Notes: generated by a model from the letters alone, not told the origin. A stretch of 64,000 nt of DNA from Vibrio neptunius (GCA_019339365.1 CP079859.1:1488001-1552000); one strand, 5' to 3'; counted from the first letter of the stretch, positions 25,998 through 38,051 are shown. Numbers and translations are program-made.

Positions 25998-26829
25998 TAA
26001 ATGCTGAATTTGGCTGTTTGCAATAGATACGAATCATAAAATCTGCCTCGCATTCAAATAACTTAGCTGATTTTAGAGAATCACGCAGTTCCTCACTCGC
26101 TTTCCAGGCAAAAGGTGTCATCTGAAGCAAGTCGTCCGCATCACCATCCTGCAAAGGCATAGTATAGGACAGCTTGAGAGAGTCTTGGAGGACAAACCCA
26201 TCGATATTTTCTGGCTCTTCACTATGCAATCTGACGTCTTGGTAGAGGTGCTCACGAAGTTGGTAAAGGTGACGGGCCGCAGGTGTGACTGTGATCACGA
26301 CACCGTTGTGATTGACGACTCTTGCTAGCTCTTGTGGTTTGCAAGGGGCGTAGATACGCAATACGGCATCTAGACTGCCGTCTGAAAAAGGAAGGCGTGT
26401 ACTCGATGCCACGCTGAAAGAACAGTTGGTGTAGCGCTTAGACGCATAGCGAATCGCTACCTTAGATATATCGATGCCATAAGTCACTGCCTCTGGGTGT
26501 TGTACTGAAAGTTGTCTCGCGACCTCTGTGGTGTAATAACCCTCACCACAACCAATATCAAGTAACTGGTGCTGAGTGCCCTCAAGGTATTGAGCACAGA
26601 CTTGAGCCACTTTGTCTTTCAGCGGGCGATAGTAGTCTTTCTCTAAAAAACGACGGCGTGCTTGCATCATCTCTTTATTGTCGCCCGGATCTTTGGAACG
26701 CTTATGCTGAACAGGCATCAAGTTGACATAGCCTTCTTTGGCTAAGTCAAAAGCATGATTGTTCTCACAGCGAAAGGTGTGGCCAATGAGCGACAGGCTT
26801 TGATGACATAAAGGACAGGTATAAGACAT
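25993..26829 (-). CDS. rlmA: 23S rRNA (guanine745-N1)-methyltransferase RlmA
   Basis: 278 aa. The N-terminal zinc site is C5-x2-C8...C21-x3-H25 (CPLCHQSL, FRCENNHAFD), followed by YVNLMPVQHKRSKDPGDNKEM, the family's conserved segment, and a Rossmann fold with motif I LLDIGCGEGYYT and motif IV LRIYAPCKPQEL. It methylates N1 of G745 in helix 35 of 23S rRNA. The stop overlaps the Fur-box-like sequence of the gene that follows. Confidence 0.93.
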   Translation of the reverse strand: MSYTCPLCHQSLSLIGHTFRCENNHAFDLAKEGYVNLMPVQHKRSKDPGDNKEMMQARRRFLEKDYYRPLKDKVAQVCAQYLEGTQHQLLDIGCGEGYYTTEVARQLSVQHPEAVTYGIDISKVAIRYASKRYTNCSFSVASSTRLPFSDGSLDAVLRIYAPCKPQELARVVNHNGVVITVTPAARHLYQLREHLYQDVRLHSEEPENIDGFVLQDSLKLSYTMPLQDGDADDLLQMTPFAWKASEELRDSLKSAKLFECEADFMIRIYCKQPNSAFR

Positions 26830-26911
26830 AAGGATCTCAGGATGACAAAAAGAGCGCGAATTCTAACAGGAACCGAGTTTTGAGACTAGCATGGCAAAGA
26901 TAACACTGCGG

Positions 26912-26942
26912 AAAAAGGGGCAGAATATATCTGCCCCTTTTT
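26912..26942 (-). terminator. Chemoreceptor gene terminator
   Basis: AAAAAGGGGCAGA/TCTGCCCCTTTTT, a perfect 13-bp stem ending a few bases from the chemoreceptor stop. Confidence 0.9.
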
Positions 26943-26946
26943 GTTA

Positions 26947-28983
26947 TTAATTGAAGAAGTCGACTTGCTGTTTTAATGAGCTGGCTTGCGTCTGCAGCTC
27001 TTCGGCACTTTGAGCCGTTTTAGCGCTAGTGGCTCGACTTTCACGGTTCAATTCACTGATAGAATTGGCGTTGGCGGCAATTTCTTGCGATACGTTTGCC
27101 TGTTCTTCAGAGGTTGCGGCTATGGTATCCGCCTGCATGGCAATAGATTGGACTTGCGATGCAATGGCCTCTAATGCTGACCCTGCTTCTTGAGCCTTAT
27201 CGAGCACTTGATTTGCATTACTTTGGCTTTGCCCCATCAAATTGACCGCGTTGACTGTAGAGGACTTTAATTTTTCGATAATGGTGACTACATCCTGAAC
27301 AGACGTTTGTGTCCGATGCGCTAAAGTACGTACCTCATCGGCGACAACGGCAAAGCCTCGACCTTGCTCCCCCGCTCGTGCTGCTTCAATCGCTGCATTT
27401 AAAGCGAGTAGGTTGGTTTGCTCAGCGATTTCATCAATCATCTTGGTAACGGTTTGGATAGCTTCACTGTCTTTATTGACCTGCTCTATGGCTTGCGCGG
27501 AATTGTCCAGTTGATCGTTAAGCTGCGCGACATCAATGCATACCCCTTCTACTTTTTCCAACCCTGACTGACTGTCTTCGTTGGTGAGGCGGACATTCTC
27601 GGCAATCGCTTCGACTTGCTGTGCTACCGACTGTGCTGACGAAGCCATTTCCTCAATAGCGGTTGCAACTTGCTCAACCTGTTGTTGTTGGATGTCAGAT
27701 TGGCCGAGGTTTTGGTTGGCATCCTGAGATACGCTTCGTGACGCGTCTTGAACAGCATCACTTGTAGAACGGATTTCGCTAACCAAGGAATTCAATTGCC
27801 CCGCCATATGGGCGACGCCATTATTCAGGTTGATGATTTCATTGTTGGATGTTTTACCTGTCGCAGGGATCTCTAGGCTGACCTCACCTTTCGCGAGACG
27901 AGTCATGTATCCGTTTAGTATCGTCAGTGGCTTGAGGTTACGGTTAAGAAAAACGGTTAAAATGACGAAGGTGCCCAGAGCGACTACGGTTGCGATCGTG
28001 ATGATCAGCTTGAGTAAAGTATCACTGCCTTTGGTGACTTCTTTGATGAATGTTCCGCCTAGCAACTTCCAGTTCCAACCAGGAACTTCTGTGTAGACGA
28101 GGTATTTCTCTCCAACATTGCCCTGATATTCATATGGGTAGCGGATCAGGCCACTTTTCTGTTCGAAAATTTGATGAAAAGGTTTGTTGCCATCATAGTC
28201 GGCGATTTCCATGATCGGCGCCGTGTTTTCGTCATGAACAGGATGGAGCAGGTAATGGCCTAAATTGTCTTCTCTATTGTCCACCACGACAGTGTAACCC
28301 GTATCGCCCCATTTGATAGAGCGCAACGAGTTAAAGAGATCTTGTGTTGCTTGCTCAACAGGCAGACCGATGAATGTAATACCTATCACCTTATTCTCTG
28401 CATTCTTCAATGGTGCATAGTAGGTAATGTAGTTCTCACCGAATAGTTTGACCTGAGCATAATAGGGTTGACCGCTAATGAGCTGGTTGTAACCAGGGTG
28501 GTCTTTACCTAATGTACTGCCCACGACACGATTGCCTGACGGGTCCTTGAGTGAAGTGGATATACGAATAAAGTCGCCATCAAAAGGAGCAAATAGAGTG
28601 GCCACTGCCCCCGTATCACGGGTAAAGCTGTCCACCAGTTTTGCATCATTGATCAAGCTTTCACCGTACTGAGTGACATTCACAACTTGTTGACCGTTAA
28701 AGTCGACGGAGTAGTCTTCTACGTAAACGCCTGCAAGATAACCATTCCTAAAGGTAGACTCCAAAACTTTTGCGGTATGCAGGTAGGCATTAAATTGTCC
28801 AGCAATAGTCATTGCCATGGCTTCGACTTCAGTTTGATGACCTTTGAGTGTGTTATCAAGCAGTACTTTGGATGCATTTCGATAAACAAGCGTCGCGGTA
28901 CCTACGAAGGAAACGAGCAAGCAAAGCAGTATGACCAACTTCAACTGAAAGCCAACACTTTGGTTTTTGAATTTTTCGAACAT
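26947..28983 (-). CDS. Methyl-accepting chemotaxis protein with a double-Cache-type periplasmic domain
   Basis: 678 aa from ATG 28983 ([18 protein letters not shown]), chosen because the N-terminus then opens with the first membrane helix (about 15-35); the frame is open to 29064. A periplasmic sensor of about 300 residues ([10 protein letters not shown], then [20 protein letters not shown]) fits the Cache_3/Cache_2 type; TM2 is near 345-368 and HAMP follows. The signalling tip [20 protein letters not shown] and [15 protein letters not shown] are intact. The ligand is unknown. Confidence 0.92.
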   Translation of the reverse strand: MFEKFKNQSVGFQLKLVILLCLLVSFVGTATLVYRNASKVLLDNTLKGHQTEVEAMAMTIAGQFNAYLHTAKVLESTFRNGYLAGVYVEDYSVDFNGQQVVNVTQYGESLINDAKLVDSFTRDTGAVATLFAPFDGDFIRISTSLKDPSGNRVVGSTLGKDHPGYNQLISGQPYYAQVKLFGENYITYYAPLKNAENKVIGITFIGLPVEQATQDLFNSLRSIKWGDTGYTVVVDNREDNLGHYLLHPVHDENTAPIMEIADYDGNKPFHQIFEQKSGLIRYPYEYQGNVGEKYLVYTEVPGWNWKLLGGTFIKEVTKGSDTLLKLIITIATVVALGTFVILTVFLNRNLKPLTILNGYMTRLAKGEVSLEIPATGKTSNNEIINLNNGVAHMAGQLNSLVSEIRSTSDAVQDASRSVSQDANQNLGQSDIQQQQVEQVATAIEEMASSAQSVAQQVEAIAENVRLTNEDSQSGLEKVEGVCIDVAQLNDQLDNSAQAIEQVNKDSEAIQTVTKMIDEIAEQTNLLALNAAIEAARAGEQGRGFAVVADEVRTLAHRTQTSVQDVVTIIEKLKSSTVNAVNLMGQSQSNANQVLDKAQEAGSALEAIASQVQSIAMQADTIAATSEEQANVSQEIAANANSISELNRESRATSAKTAQSAEELQTQASSLKQQVDFFN

Positions 28984-29226
28984 TGTTTCATTATCCTCTC
29001 TTTGGAGACGTGTCTTATCGCTGACAATAGTGATCCAGTTGTCATTCAATCGTGATGATAACAACTTGTTTAAAGGTGATAATTGATTCTTATTAACTAT
29101 TTAAGTAATTAGAAGGTTAAAGAATGTGCGTTGAACAGCGTGTGTAGACTAAAAGACCTGATGGCGAGAGAAATAATTTCGAGCGAGGTCGTGCATTGCA
29201 GGCCTCATGGCCTGCAGTGAAAAGAG

Positions 29227-30111
29227 TTATCGAGCTGAGATTGTCGTGATCAGTTGGTGTGATTCACCAGGTTGAAGTGTTTTTCCAAGGTCGATATTGG
29301 GTGCATGCAGTGTCGATTCCACACACAGCATAGTAAGGTAGCCGTCATCGGACATATCCGGCATAGATTCAGCACCTTGTGCCCATGGATTCCATAATAC
29401 AGCCGAGTTGTGGCCTTGGTTCTCCACGCTTAGTATTCGATCCAACACTGGATCTTTAACTAAAATTTGCGCTTCTGGCTGAGTGTAAACACGGTCTATA
29501 GTATCAGTAAGTTGAAGAACCTTGTCCCCTTGACAGATTGCACCTGCTTTTAGGCTATCGATGTATTCAGGGCCCATCCCAGTAGTTTGTGCTTGTTTGA
29601 TGTTGCCTACGTTAAGATACGTGTGCAATGCGCCTGAAAATTCCCAAGGTTTCGTATCAGTATTGGTGACGTCGAGCGTTACTTTAAGCGCGTTGCTGAC
29701 TTCTACTATTAAACGCGCATCAAATTTATGCGGCCAGATTGATAGCGTTTGCTCTGAAGGTTTCAGTCCGAGCTCAATCACAACGCCTTGTTCATTTTCA
29801 CGATGTTGTAGCAGTGACCACTCATTGTTACGAGCAAAGCCATGTGCAGGCGCAGCAATGCGGCCAAACCAAGGCCAGCAAATTGGAATGCCACCACGAA
29901 GCGCTGCCTTACCATCGAAAATGGCGCTGTCGCTCATCCAAATCAGATCTTCTTGGCCTACTGGCGTGAACGATACGACATGTCCACCGTGCAGCGCGAT
30001 GCCTGCCGTTGCTTTTTCATGAATCACGCGGACGACTTTTACCTGATCAACTTCAACGATAGTGATGTTGTCAGATAACACGGTCAGGGCTGGGAGAGTG
30101 TTTAAATCCAT
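29227..30111 (-). CDS. yeaD: D-hexose-6-phosphate mutarotase (YeaD)
   Basis: 294 aa from ATG 30111 (MDLNTLPALTVLSDN); the frame is open to 30168. Aldose-1-epimerase-like fold with LRGGIPICWPWFG and APAHGFARNNEW, which contain the family's His/Arg sugar-phosphate residues, and the beta-rich DVTNTDTKPWEFSGALHTY segment. It interconverts alpha and beta anomers of hexose-6-phosphates. It follows gapA on the same strand, as in E. coli; a terminator-like hairpin separates the two. Confidence 0.9.
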   Translation of the reverse strand: MDLNTLPALTVLSDNITIVEVDQVKVVRVIHEKATAGIALHGGHVVSFTPVGQEDLIWMSDSAIFDGKAALRGGIPICWPWFGRIAAPAHGFARNNEWSLLQHRENEQGVVIELGLKPSEQTLSIWPHKFDARLIVEVSNALKVTLDVTNTDTKPWEFSGALHTYLNVGNIKQAQTTGMGPEYIDSLKAGAICQGDKVLQLTDTIDRVYTQPEAQILVKDPVLDRILSVENQGHNSAVLWNPWAQGAESMPDMSDDGYLTMLCVESTLHAPNIDLGKTLQPGESHQLITTISAR

Positions 30112-30201
30112 GTGTAGTTTCCTATCGCTGGGGAGAGCTTTTCGACATATTTCGCACATTATATGCAATGTCGAGTTTGTATTACTAAAAGTCTAGATAC
30201 A

Positions 30202-30229
30202 AAAAAAGGCGACTCTAGAGCCGCCTTTT
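30202..30229 (-). terminator. gapA terminator
   Basis: On the minus strand AAAAGGCG...CTCTAGAG...CGCCTTTT with T7 after it. It probably reduces but may not abolish transcription into yeaD. Confidence 0.8.
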
Positions 30230-30266
30230 CTTTAACGAAGTTATTCGCTAATTGCTAACTATCTAA

Positions 30267-31598
<1,332 letters not shown>

Positions 31599-32003
31599 GT
31601 GGAACAGGATAATAAAAAAGTCATCAAACCCAATGAATACTGGCGTGAAAAGCTTTCTGAAGAAGAATATCGCATCTGTCGTGAGCAGGGAACAGAAGCA
31701 CCGTTCACAGGTAAGTTACTGCAAAACAAGGAAACTGGGGTATATTCTTGTACCTGCTGTCAGGCCCCTCTATTTCAATCAGATAACAAGTATGATTCCG
31801 GTTGTGGTTGGCCAAGTTTCGATGCCCCTATTAATGATCAGGCTATTCGTTATTTGGAAGATCTAAGTCACGGAATGGTGAGAACAGAGATTAGGTGTGC
31901 AGCTTGTGATAGCCACTTGGGTCACGTTTTTCCTGATGGGCCAAAGACAACAGGTGAAAGATTTTGTGTGAATTCTGTGTCGTTAATTTTCAACAATTCT
32001 TAA
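31599..32003 (+). CDS. msrB: Peptide-methionine (R)-S-oxide reductase MsrB
   Basis: 134 aa from GTG 31599, with GGAG about 10 bases upstream. It repairs methionine R-sulfoxide. The zinc site is C51/C54 (CTCC) and C100/C103 (CAAC), the catalytic Cys is C123 in [11 protein letters not shown], and [11 protein letters not shown] and [10 protein letters not shown] are the substrate-pocket motifs. It is divergent from gapA. Confidence 0.94.
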   Translation: MEQDNKKVIKPNEYWREKLSEEEYRICREQGTEAPFTGKLLQNKETGVYSCTCCQAPLFQSDNKYDSGCGWPSFDAPINDQAIRYLEDLSHGMVRTEIRCAACDSHLGHVFPDGPKTTGERFCVNSVSLIFNNS

Positions 32004-32006
32004 AAA

Positions 32007-32027
32007 AGCGGTGATTAATTCACCGCT
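32007..32027 (-). terminator. Terminator downstream of the DUF2989 gene
   Basis: AGCGGTGA-ttaat-TCACCGCT. Read on the minus strand it is followed by T6, so it fits the DUF2989 gene best; msrB ends 3 bp from it and may share it. Confidence 0.65.
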
Positions 32028-32056
32028 CATTGTTTAATCCTTTCATGTTGTCGACG

Positions 32057-32878
32057 CTAATTGAAGTTAGGAACCATGTCTCTTTGGTAACGGCCGCTAT
32101 CGAGCGCGTTTTCAATATTGTCGGCAATATCATCGAGCTGTTTGTACTTGTCTTGGCTGAATCCATAAAGAATTTTCATTTCCTGCGCTGAGCCGATAAT
32201 GGGAACGTCGAAGCGACTCGCCACCATCGCCCAAATGTAAGCTTGTTCTTTACGATTCTGTTGATAGGTAATACTAGCCAGTGTCTTAAAAATGTCCGTA
32301 TTAAGGTTCTTGCCTTTACTCAGTTCGAGCGATTTGTTGAGTAAGCTTATTGTTTTCTCCAGATCACGGCTGGTATAAAAGGTAGCAAGTGCATACTGCA
32401 TCTCAGGAGTGTCCAGAGCCGGAGTGCCTTCGAGTTGCAGGAAGCTTCTTTGTGCTTCGTCATCACCCGTTTGGCTCCAAAGGAAATAGAGGGATTCTGG
32501 AGAAGAAGATTGACGAATTCGCTCGACCAATTGTTCTAAGTCCTCCCCTGAGTTGATTAATGCATTGAATCGACGCTCTTTTAGTCCAGGCTGTTCAATA
32601 GGCTGTATCTGTGAGGCTAATTCAAGGCACTTCTTATAGGCCGCCAGATAGTGGTATTCGGCAATAATATTGCTGTCGGTCGGTTGTTTAAGCACATCAT
32701 TACGATGCCAAATCAAGTCGGTTCTAGGTACACGGCACTGACCATCGTTCATATTAAGCCGTTCACATTGTAATCTGGGATTATCGGCGCATAGTTTGTC
32801 AGTGTTCTGACGATTTTCGAAACACCCTGATAACGCAATAGCCAGACTTAAGATTAGTAGCGCTCTTATATGATTCAT
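32057..32878 (-). CDS. DUF2989-family lipoprotein
   Basis: 273 aa. A lipoprotein signal ends in LSGC (C19). The body is helical and TPR/Sel1-like (DTPEMQYALATFYTSRDLEK, SLELSKGKNL) with conserved cysteines near the N-terminus (ADNPRLQCERLN, GQCRVP). I assign DUF2989 from memory of Vibrio proteins. It is probably an outer-membrane lipoprotein of unknown function. It is divergent from yeaC. Confidence 0.75.
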   Translation of the reverse strand: MNHIRALLILSLAIALSGCFENRQNTDKLCADNPRLQCERLNMNDGQCRVPRTDLIWHRNDVLKQPTDSNIIAEYHYLAAYKKCLELASQIQPIEQPGLKERRFNALINSGEDLEQLVERIRQSSSPESLYFLWSQTGDDEAQRSFLQLEGTPALDTPEMQYALATFYTSRDLEKTISLLNKSLELSKGKNLNTDIFKTLASITYQQNRKEQAYIWAMVASRFDVPIIGSAQEMKILYGFSQDKYKQLDDIADNIENALDSGRYQRDMVPNFN

Positions 32879-32985
32879 AATTTGATTTGCTTGTGATCCG
32901 TTACACTTATTCTTGGGTGCAATCTTGACTAAGAATGCTATCCAGTTATGTTCTTTCCATCTCAGTTACAACTTAAGGATAGACC

Positions 32986-33273
32986 ATGGACGCAGAGCAG
33001 TTAATTAATGCCATTACACCAGAGGCATATGAGCGTCTACTCTATGCTGTAGAAACGGGGAAGTGGCCTGAGGGTACACCACTTTCTCACGAGCAGCGAG
33101 ATTCGTGTATGCAAGCTGTGATGTTGTATCAATCTAAGCATAACGCAGAAGCGCAACATATGACGGTGGCCCAAGGGGGCGAGATCAGTTTTAAGTCAAA
33201 AGCGGAACTGAAAAAGCAGTTCAAGCAAGATCAGCAAGATATTGTTCGAGTCAACCCAAATAAGGACGCTTAG
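32986..33273 (+). CDS. yeaC: YeaC family protein (DUF1315)
   Basis: 95 aa. The start MDAEQLINAITPEAYERLLYA and the core GKWPEGTPLSHEQRDSCMQA match DUF1315/YeaC, which is found next to msrB and gapA genes in enterics as well. No function is known. ACTTAAGGA precedes the ATG. Confidence 0.88.
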   Translation: MDAEQLINAITPEAYERLLYAVETGKWPEGTPLSHEQRDSCMQAVMLYQSKHNAEAQHMTVAQGGEISFKSKAELKKQFKQDQQDIVRVNPNKDA

Positions 33274-33296
33274 TGTCCGACTAAGCTCTGATACGC

Positions 33297-33324
33297 AAAA
33301 GCAGGAAATTCATCCTGCTTTTTT
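33297..33324. terminator. Bidirectional terminator yeaC / ychJ
   Basis: AAAAGCAGGA/TCCTGCTTTT with T6 on the plus strand, between the convergent ends of yeaC and ychJ. Confidence 0.85.
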
Positions 33325-33337
33325 GTTGCCTGACGGT

Positions 33338-33832
33338 TTAGCCGCAGCATTTCTTAAACTTTTTACCGCTGCCACAGATACAAGGATCATTTCGGCCGAC
33401 TTTGAGTTGTTTTATGGTTTGATTGAGCCGTGGGTCAATATCGGGCTCTGGAAACGTGCCATCAATGTAGTACCACAAGCCATTCTCTCTTACAAAACGA
33501 GAGCGCTCTTCCAGGCAATGTTGTGTTTTGTCGTCGTTAAAATAAGCTTTAAAAGTGACGAAACCTTCGTTCGCATCTTTGCCTACTTCTGTATTGATGA
33601 CTTCCAACTTGCACCAATCACTTTCTATCGATTGTTTAATTTCTTCGCGTTGTTCATTGGCATGACAACTTGGGTGATAAGTTTCTACTACATAATCGAC
33701 CAATTGCTTAACGTGTGCGCTATAGCGAGAACGCATTAATTTTTCAGGCGTCGTGGCTTTAGAATGGTCGAGATGAATCGGCTCACAGCAATCGCTGTAG
33801 CGCTTTGCTGTCCCACAAGGGCAATATTGCAT
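33338..33832 (-). CDS. ychJ: YchJ family SEC-C motif protein
   Basis: 164 aa, UPF0225. SEC-C-type zinc motifs are at both ends: [13 protein letters not shown] (4-16) and [13 protein letters not shown] near the C-terminus. The central NTF2-like part ([20 protein letters not shown]) is typical. It is probably a zinc protein of unknown role. The HDOD/EAL gene lies 18 bp upstream on the same strand, so they are likely co-transcribed. Confidence 0.9.
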   Translation of the reverse strand: MQYCPCGTAKRYSDCCEPIHLDHSKATTPEKLMRSRYSAHVKQLVDYVVETYHPSCHANEQREEIKQSIESDWCKLEVINTEVGKDANEGFVTFKAYFNDDKTQHCLEERSRFVRENGLWYYIDGTFPEPDIDPRLNQTIKQLKVGRNDPCICGSGKKFKKCCG

Positions 33833-33850
33833 GATGGCTCCAATGAAACG

Positions 33851-35068
33851 CTATTTTGTTGATACTGAGAGAAGATCTGCGGTCCATTTAACGGAAGCGT
33901 TATAGCTTGAAATGATGTCTTTTGGATTTAAACCAAGAGACTCGCTAAGGTTGGATACCTCTTCCCATTCAGCTAACTCATACGCTTCGGTTAACATGAG
34001 AATACTGCCTAGTATGCCTGCATTCTTTGTCAATGCCAGCTTTACGGCCTCTTCGATAGGAATCTCGTTCACGATAAGATCCAATGGCTTGTCTAGAAGA
34101 CTATCGAGCAACGAGAACATACCAGTAAGAAAAGCTTGTCCGGCACCAAGTTCTACTTGAAGCTTTTCTCCGATCAGCTCGCAGAAGCGGGCACGTTGGA
34201 TAGACAACCCGTACAGATAGTCGGGTTTGCTATCTTGGCTCGATGCCAGCGAGACTAGAGAAATGAATTTGCGCAATTTATCCTCACCAAGATAAACCAA
34301 AGCCTGACGGAAAGACTGAATTTGTGTTTGTACTATGGCGGACGAATTGACAAAAGTCAGTAGTTTGTAAGATAACGACACATCTTTGCTGATGAGTGAC
34401 TCAATGGTGTTGTAGTCAATATCATCTTTCGAAATTTCGGTTAAAAGTTGGATGATCGTCATGAAAGCGGGTTCCAACGCTTTTTTGCTGATTATCTCAG
34501 GCTTGCTGAAAAAGTAGCCTTGGAAATATTCAAATCCTGCTCTTTTGGCTTGCTCAAACTCTTCATAGTTTTCAACTTTTTCTGCTAAGAACTCAATATT
34601 TGAACCTTCAAGACTCATCATGAAAATTTTAGCTTTTTCTATCGGAACTAGTCGGATATCAAATTTGATGATTGAGATATAGGGGAGAAAGGCTTTCCAC
34701 TCTTTACTCGGAACAAAGTCATCCAGAGCGATTTTATATCCTTCCTCAGCCATCTCTTTAATGGCTTGCAATAGTTCTTGTGTTGGTGCGCAATCTTCAA
34801 GAATTTCAACAACCATGTTGTCTTTGGGAAATAAAGTTGGGACTTTGTTAACTAAACTTTGGTAAGGGAAATTAACGAACCCAAGTTTGTCACCCAGAGT
34901 GTCGTAGTGCGTGTTGAGGAAGTGATCAGAAAGCAAACGACTGGTCGCGTGGTCCGGATCAACTTCAGGAAAGGTGTTCTTGGGCCCATCCCTGAACAAG
35001 AGTTCGTACCCTACCGTGTGTTTATCTCTACCCAGTATGGGTTGTCTGGCGATGTAAGAGTTTTTCAA
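33851..35068 (-). CDS. EAL-like plus HDOD domain signalling protein
   Basis: 405 aa. Residues 1-200 form an EAL-type barrel (NSYIARQPILGRDKHTVGYE, then VEILEDCAPTQELLQ and YKIALDDFVP). The family EAL triplet is replaced by ELLFRDG and several metal ligands are not evident, so I predict no phosphodiesterase activity. Residues about 205-395 are an HDOD domain (ESLISKDVSLSYKLLTFVNS). This architecture is known in proteobacteria as a c-di-GMP-linked or stress regulator. It sits upstream of ychJ. Confidence 0.88.
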   Translation of the reverse strand: MKNSYIARQPILGRDKHTVGYELLFRDGPKNTFPEVDPDHATSRLLSDHFLNTHYDTLGDKLGFVNFPYQSLVNKVPTLFPKDNMVVEILEDCAPTQELLQAIKEMAEEGYKIALDDFVPSKEWKAFLPYISIIKFDIRLVPIEKAKIFMMSLEGSNIEFLAEKVENYEEFEQAKRAGFEYFQGYFFSKPEIISKKALEPAFMTIIQLLTEISKDDIDYNTIESLISKDVSLSYKLLTFVNSSAIVQTQIQSFRQALVYLGEDKLRKFISLVSLASSQDSKPDYLYGLSIQRARFCELIGEKLQVELGAGQAFLTGMFSLLDSLLDKPLDLIVNEIPIEEAVKLALTKNAGILGSILMLTEAYELAEWEEVSNLSESLGLNPKDIISSYNASVKWTADLLSVSTK

Positions 35069-35145
35069 AACCTAGTCCCAACGTCTTATTATTTGTTATG
35101 GAATTGGCCAGATTCCAATGAATAATTAAGAGTTTAGTCAGCTTC

Positions 35146-35879
35146 TTACATGGAAGTCTGAAATGGCCTAGCTTCCAACTTGAAGCTATTTTTAGCATAG
35201 ACCAGAACTGAGCCTTGAGTGTACCAATCCCCTAAAACAATACGGGTTTTTTCTGAATTGTGCGTTTTGAACACATGCACATTAGGGCGATGTGTATGTC
35301 CGTGAATCATCAAATCGACATTATGGTCTGCCATGACCGCTTCCACTTCCGTTTGTGTCACGTCCATTATATCGAGCGATTTGGTTTGTTTGTCGGTATG
35401 AATATCAGATTGAACTTTCGAAACAATTTTCTTTTTAATGAACATTGGGATGCGGTTAAACAACCATTGTAGCCAAGGTTGATGCACTTTTTCTCGATAC
35501 TGGAGATATTTTACATCCGCAGTACACAGTGTATCTCCATGCAAAACGACCGCTTTTTACCGTAGAGATCAATCACTGTTTCGTCACCTAGTAAGGTAAT
35601 GCCAGTTTGTTTAGCGAAGCGTTTACCAACCAAGAAATCTCGATTGCCCTGGGTGAAATAGCAAGGTACTCCAAGAGACGTCAACAGTTTGAACTCGTGT
35701 CGGACTTGCTTAGCAAAGTCTGAGCGGTCATCGTCGCCAATCCAAAATTCGAACAGATCGCCGAGAACATACAAGGCGTCAGCATGAATCGCTTCTTCAC
35801 GCATAAAGCGAATGAAGCAATCCGTGATATCTGGTGTAGTGGGAGAGAGATGGAGGTCTGATATAAATAATGTGGTCAT
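35146..35879 (-). pseudogene. lpxH: UDP-2,3-diacylglucosamine hydrolase LpxH, one-base frameshift
   Basis: Two overlapping frames make one LpxH of about 240 aa: [13 protein letters not shown] at the start and HGHTHRPNVHVF near the end. LpxH removes UMP from UDP-diacylglucosamine in lipid A synthesis. The metal ligands are all present across both halves (D/H of SDLHLS, D of [12 protein letters not shown] of GNRDF, H of LHGDT, H of HGHTHRP). The break is in an A-run on the coding strand (T5 at 35554-35558 on plus); one added A restores [10 protein letters not shown]. LpxH is essential, so this is most likely a sequencing indel. It follows ppiB on the same strand. Confidence 0.88.
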
Positions 35880-35935
35880 AGTGTGTGAACCTGAAGGAAC
35901 AACTAGGGAGAGCCAAATGCTCTCCCTAACAATCA

Positions 35936-36430
35936 TTAATCTTCGATTGTGGTGCCTGTGATGACAACGTCTTCTAAAGGAACATCTTGATGCATGCCTT
36001 GTGAGCCTGTGCTTACCCCTTTAATTTGGTTGACGATATCCATGCCTTCGACCACTTCCGCGAACACACAGTAACCCCAACCGTCTAGACTTTCGCTGCG
36101 GAAATCTAGGAAAGTGTTGTTGCTCACGTTGATGAAGAACTGTGAACTTGCAGAGTGTGGTTCCATGGTACGCGCCATTGCAAGTGTACCTACTTTGTTG
36201 CTCAAGCCGTTGTTTGCTTCATTCTTGATAGATGCGCGAGTCGCTTTTTCACGCAGACCTGATTCCATGCCGCCACCTTGGATCATGAAACCATCGATAA
36301 CACGGTGGAATAGCGTGTTGTCGTAGAAACCATCACGGCAGTACTGCAGGAAGTTCGCGCATGTTTCTGGTGCTTTTTCTTCGTTTAGTTTAACTTTGAT
36401 GTCACCAAAATTAGTGTGAAGGGTGATCAT
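35936..36430 (-). CDS. ppiB: Peptidyl-prolyl cis-trans isomerase B (cyclophilin)
   Basis: 164 aa, cytoplasmic cyclophilin with no signal peptide. [22 protein letters not shown] and [15 protein letters not shown] are the active-site segments (R and F of the FHR motif, the Q of IQGG). It speeds prolyl bond isomerisation. It is divergent from cysS and precedes lpxH, the common cysS/ppiB/lpxH neighbourhood. Confidence 0.95.
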   Translation of the reverse strand: MITLHTNFGDIKVKLNEEKAPETCANFLQYCRDGFYDNTLFHRVIDGFMIQGGGMESGLREKATRASIKNEANNGLSNKVGTLAMARTMEPHSASSQFFINVSNNTFLDFRSESLDGWGYCVFAEVVEGMDIVNQIKGVSTGSQGMHQDVPLEDVVITGTTIED

Positions 36431-36631
36431 GATGATGTCCTTTATTTATGACTTTGACTGAAAGTCTGAATTCTATATGAACTTTCACCACTTTTATACG
36501 TGAAAAGTTGCTCCATCTCGGTGATTAATCCACTTATTGATGGCTTTTTCAACATTTCAGGGATGACCTGATGCCAAGCATCTTGATATACTGAGGCACT
36601 ATTTTTTCACCCAAATAATTAGATAGAGATC

Positions 36632-38014
36632 ATGTTAAAGATTTATAACACACTCACAAGACAGAAAGAGGAATTCAAACCAATCAATGCTGACAAAGTT
36701 GGCATGTATGTCTGTGGAGTCACCATCTACGATCTCTGTCACATTGGTCATGGTCGTACGTTTGTTTCTTTTGACGTAGTGTCTCGTTACCTGCGCTATC
36801 TTGGCTATGATCTGACTTTCGTTCGTAATATCACTGATATCGATGACAAGATCATCAAACGTGCAAATGAAAACGGCGAGAGCTGTGACTCTTTAACGGA
36901 GCGCCTTATTGGTGAAATGCACGCTGACTTTGACGCATTGAATATGAAGCGCCCAGATGTTGAGCCTCGTGCAACGGAATACATTACGGAGATTATCGAA
37001 CTCGTTCAAAAATTGATCGAGCGCGAATTTGCCTATGTTGCTGACAATGGTGATGTTATGTTTGAGATCGCCAAATATGGCGATTACGGCAAGCTGTCAC
37101 GCCAAGACTTAGAACAGCTACAAGCTGGTGCTCGTGTTGAGATCGAAAGTGCTAAACGCAGCTCGCTAGACTTTGTTCTTTGGAAAATGTCTAAACCTGG
37201 AGAACCAACATGGGAATCGCCATGGGGACCAGGACGTCCAGGGTGGCACATTGAGTGTTCAGCGATGAACTCGTCAATCTTAGGCAATCATTTCGATATT
37301 CATGGTGGTGGCTCGGATCTTCAATTCCCGCATCACGAAAATGAAATCGCTCAGTCATGCTGTGCACACGATACTCAATACGTGAATACTTGGATGCACA
37401 GTGGCATGGTGATGGTCGACAAAGAGAAAATGTCGAAGTCGCTGGGTAACTTCTTTACCATTCGCGATGTCCTTGGTCATTATGATGCTGAAACGGTTCG
37501 TTATTTCTTAATGTCAGGACATTACCGTAGCCAGTTGAATTACAGTGAAGAAAACCTGAATCAGGCTCGCGCCTCTCTTGAGCGTCTATATACGTCACTT
37601 CGTGGCTTAGATATCACCGTACCTGCGGCTGGTGGTGAAGAGTACGTTGCACGCTTTACTGAAGCGATGAACGATGATTTCAACACGCCTGAAGCTTACT
37701 CGGTGTTGTTTGATATCGCTCGAGAAATTAATCGCATCAAAGCCGATAATCTCGAACAGGCTAGCGCATTAGGTTCACTGATGCGCGAGATGGCCGATGT
37801 CATTGGTATTTTGTACCAAGATCCTGAAGCTTTTCTGAAAGGTGATGCGAGCGATGACGATGAAGTGGCTGAAATCGAAGCGCTTATCAAGCTGCGTAAT
37901 GATTCACGTGCAGCAAAAGATTGGGCCAATGCTGATATAGCTCGCGACAAGTTAAATGAGAAAGGAATCATTCTCGAAGATGGTCCGGAAGGGACTACTT
38001 GGCGTCGCAAATAA
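36632..38014 (+). CDS. cysS: Cysteinyl-tRNA synthetase
   Basis: 460 aa class I synthetase. CHIGHGRTF is the HIGH motif near residue 36, KEKMSKS is KMSKS near 270, and the zinc site uses the Cys of YVCGVTIYD, the Cys of HIECSAM and the HHENEIAQS segment. It charges tRNA-Cys. The start is ATG 36632 after an AGATAGAGA purine run; the C-terminal helical domain is complete. Confidence 0.97.
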   Translation: MLKIYNTLTRQKEEFKPINADKVGMYVCGVTIYDLCHIGHGRTFVSFDVVSRYLRYLGYDLTFVRNITDIDDKIIKRANENGESCDSLTERLIGEMHADFDALNMKRPDVEPRATEYITEIIELVQKLIEREFAYVADNGDVMFEIAKYGDYGKLSRQDLEQLQAGARVEIESAKRSSLDFVLWKMSKPGEPTWESPWGPGRPGWHIECSAMNSSILGNHFDIHGGGSDLQFPHHENEIAQSCCAHDTQYVNTWMHSGMVMVDKEKMSKSLGNFFTIRDVLGHYDAETVRYFLMSGHYRSQLNYSEENLNQARASLERLYTSLRGLDITVPAAGGEEYVARFTEAMNDDFNTPEAYSVLFDIAREINRIKADNLEQASALGSLMREMADVIGILYQDPEAFLKGDASDDDEVAEIEALIKLRNDSRAAKDWANADIARDKLNEKGIILEDGPEGTTWRRK

Positions 38015-38025
38015 CAGATCTTTCT

Positions 38026-38051
38026 AGGGCTGATTATTCAGCCCTTTTCTT
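38026..38051 (+). terminator. cysS terminator
   Basis: AGGGCTGA-ttat-TCAGCCCT followed by TTTCTTTTT, starting about 12 bp past the cysS stop. Confidence 0.8.
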
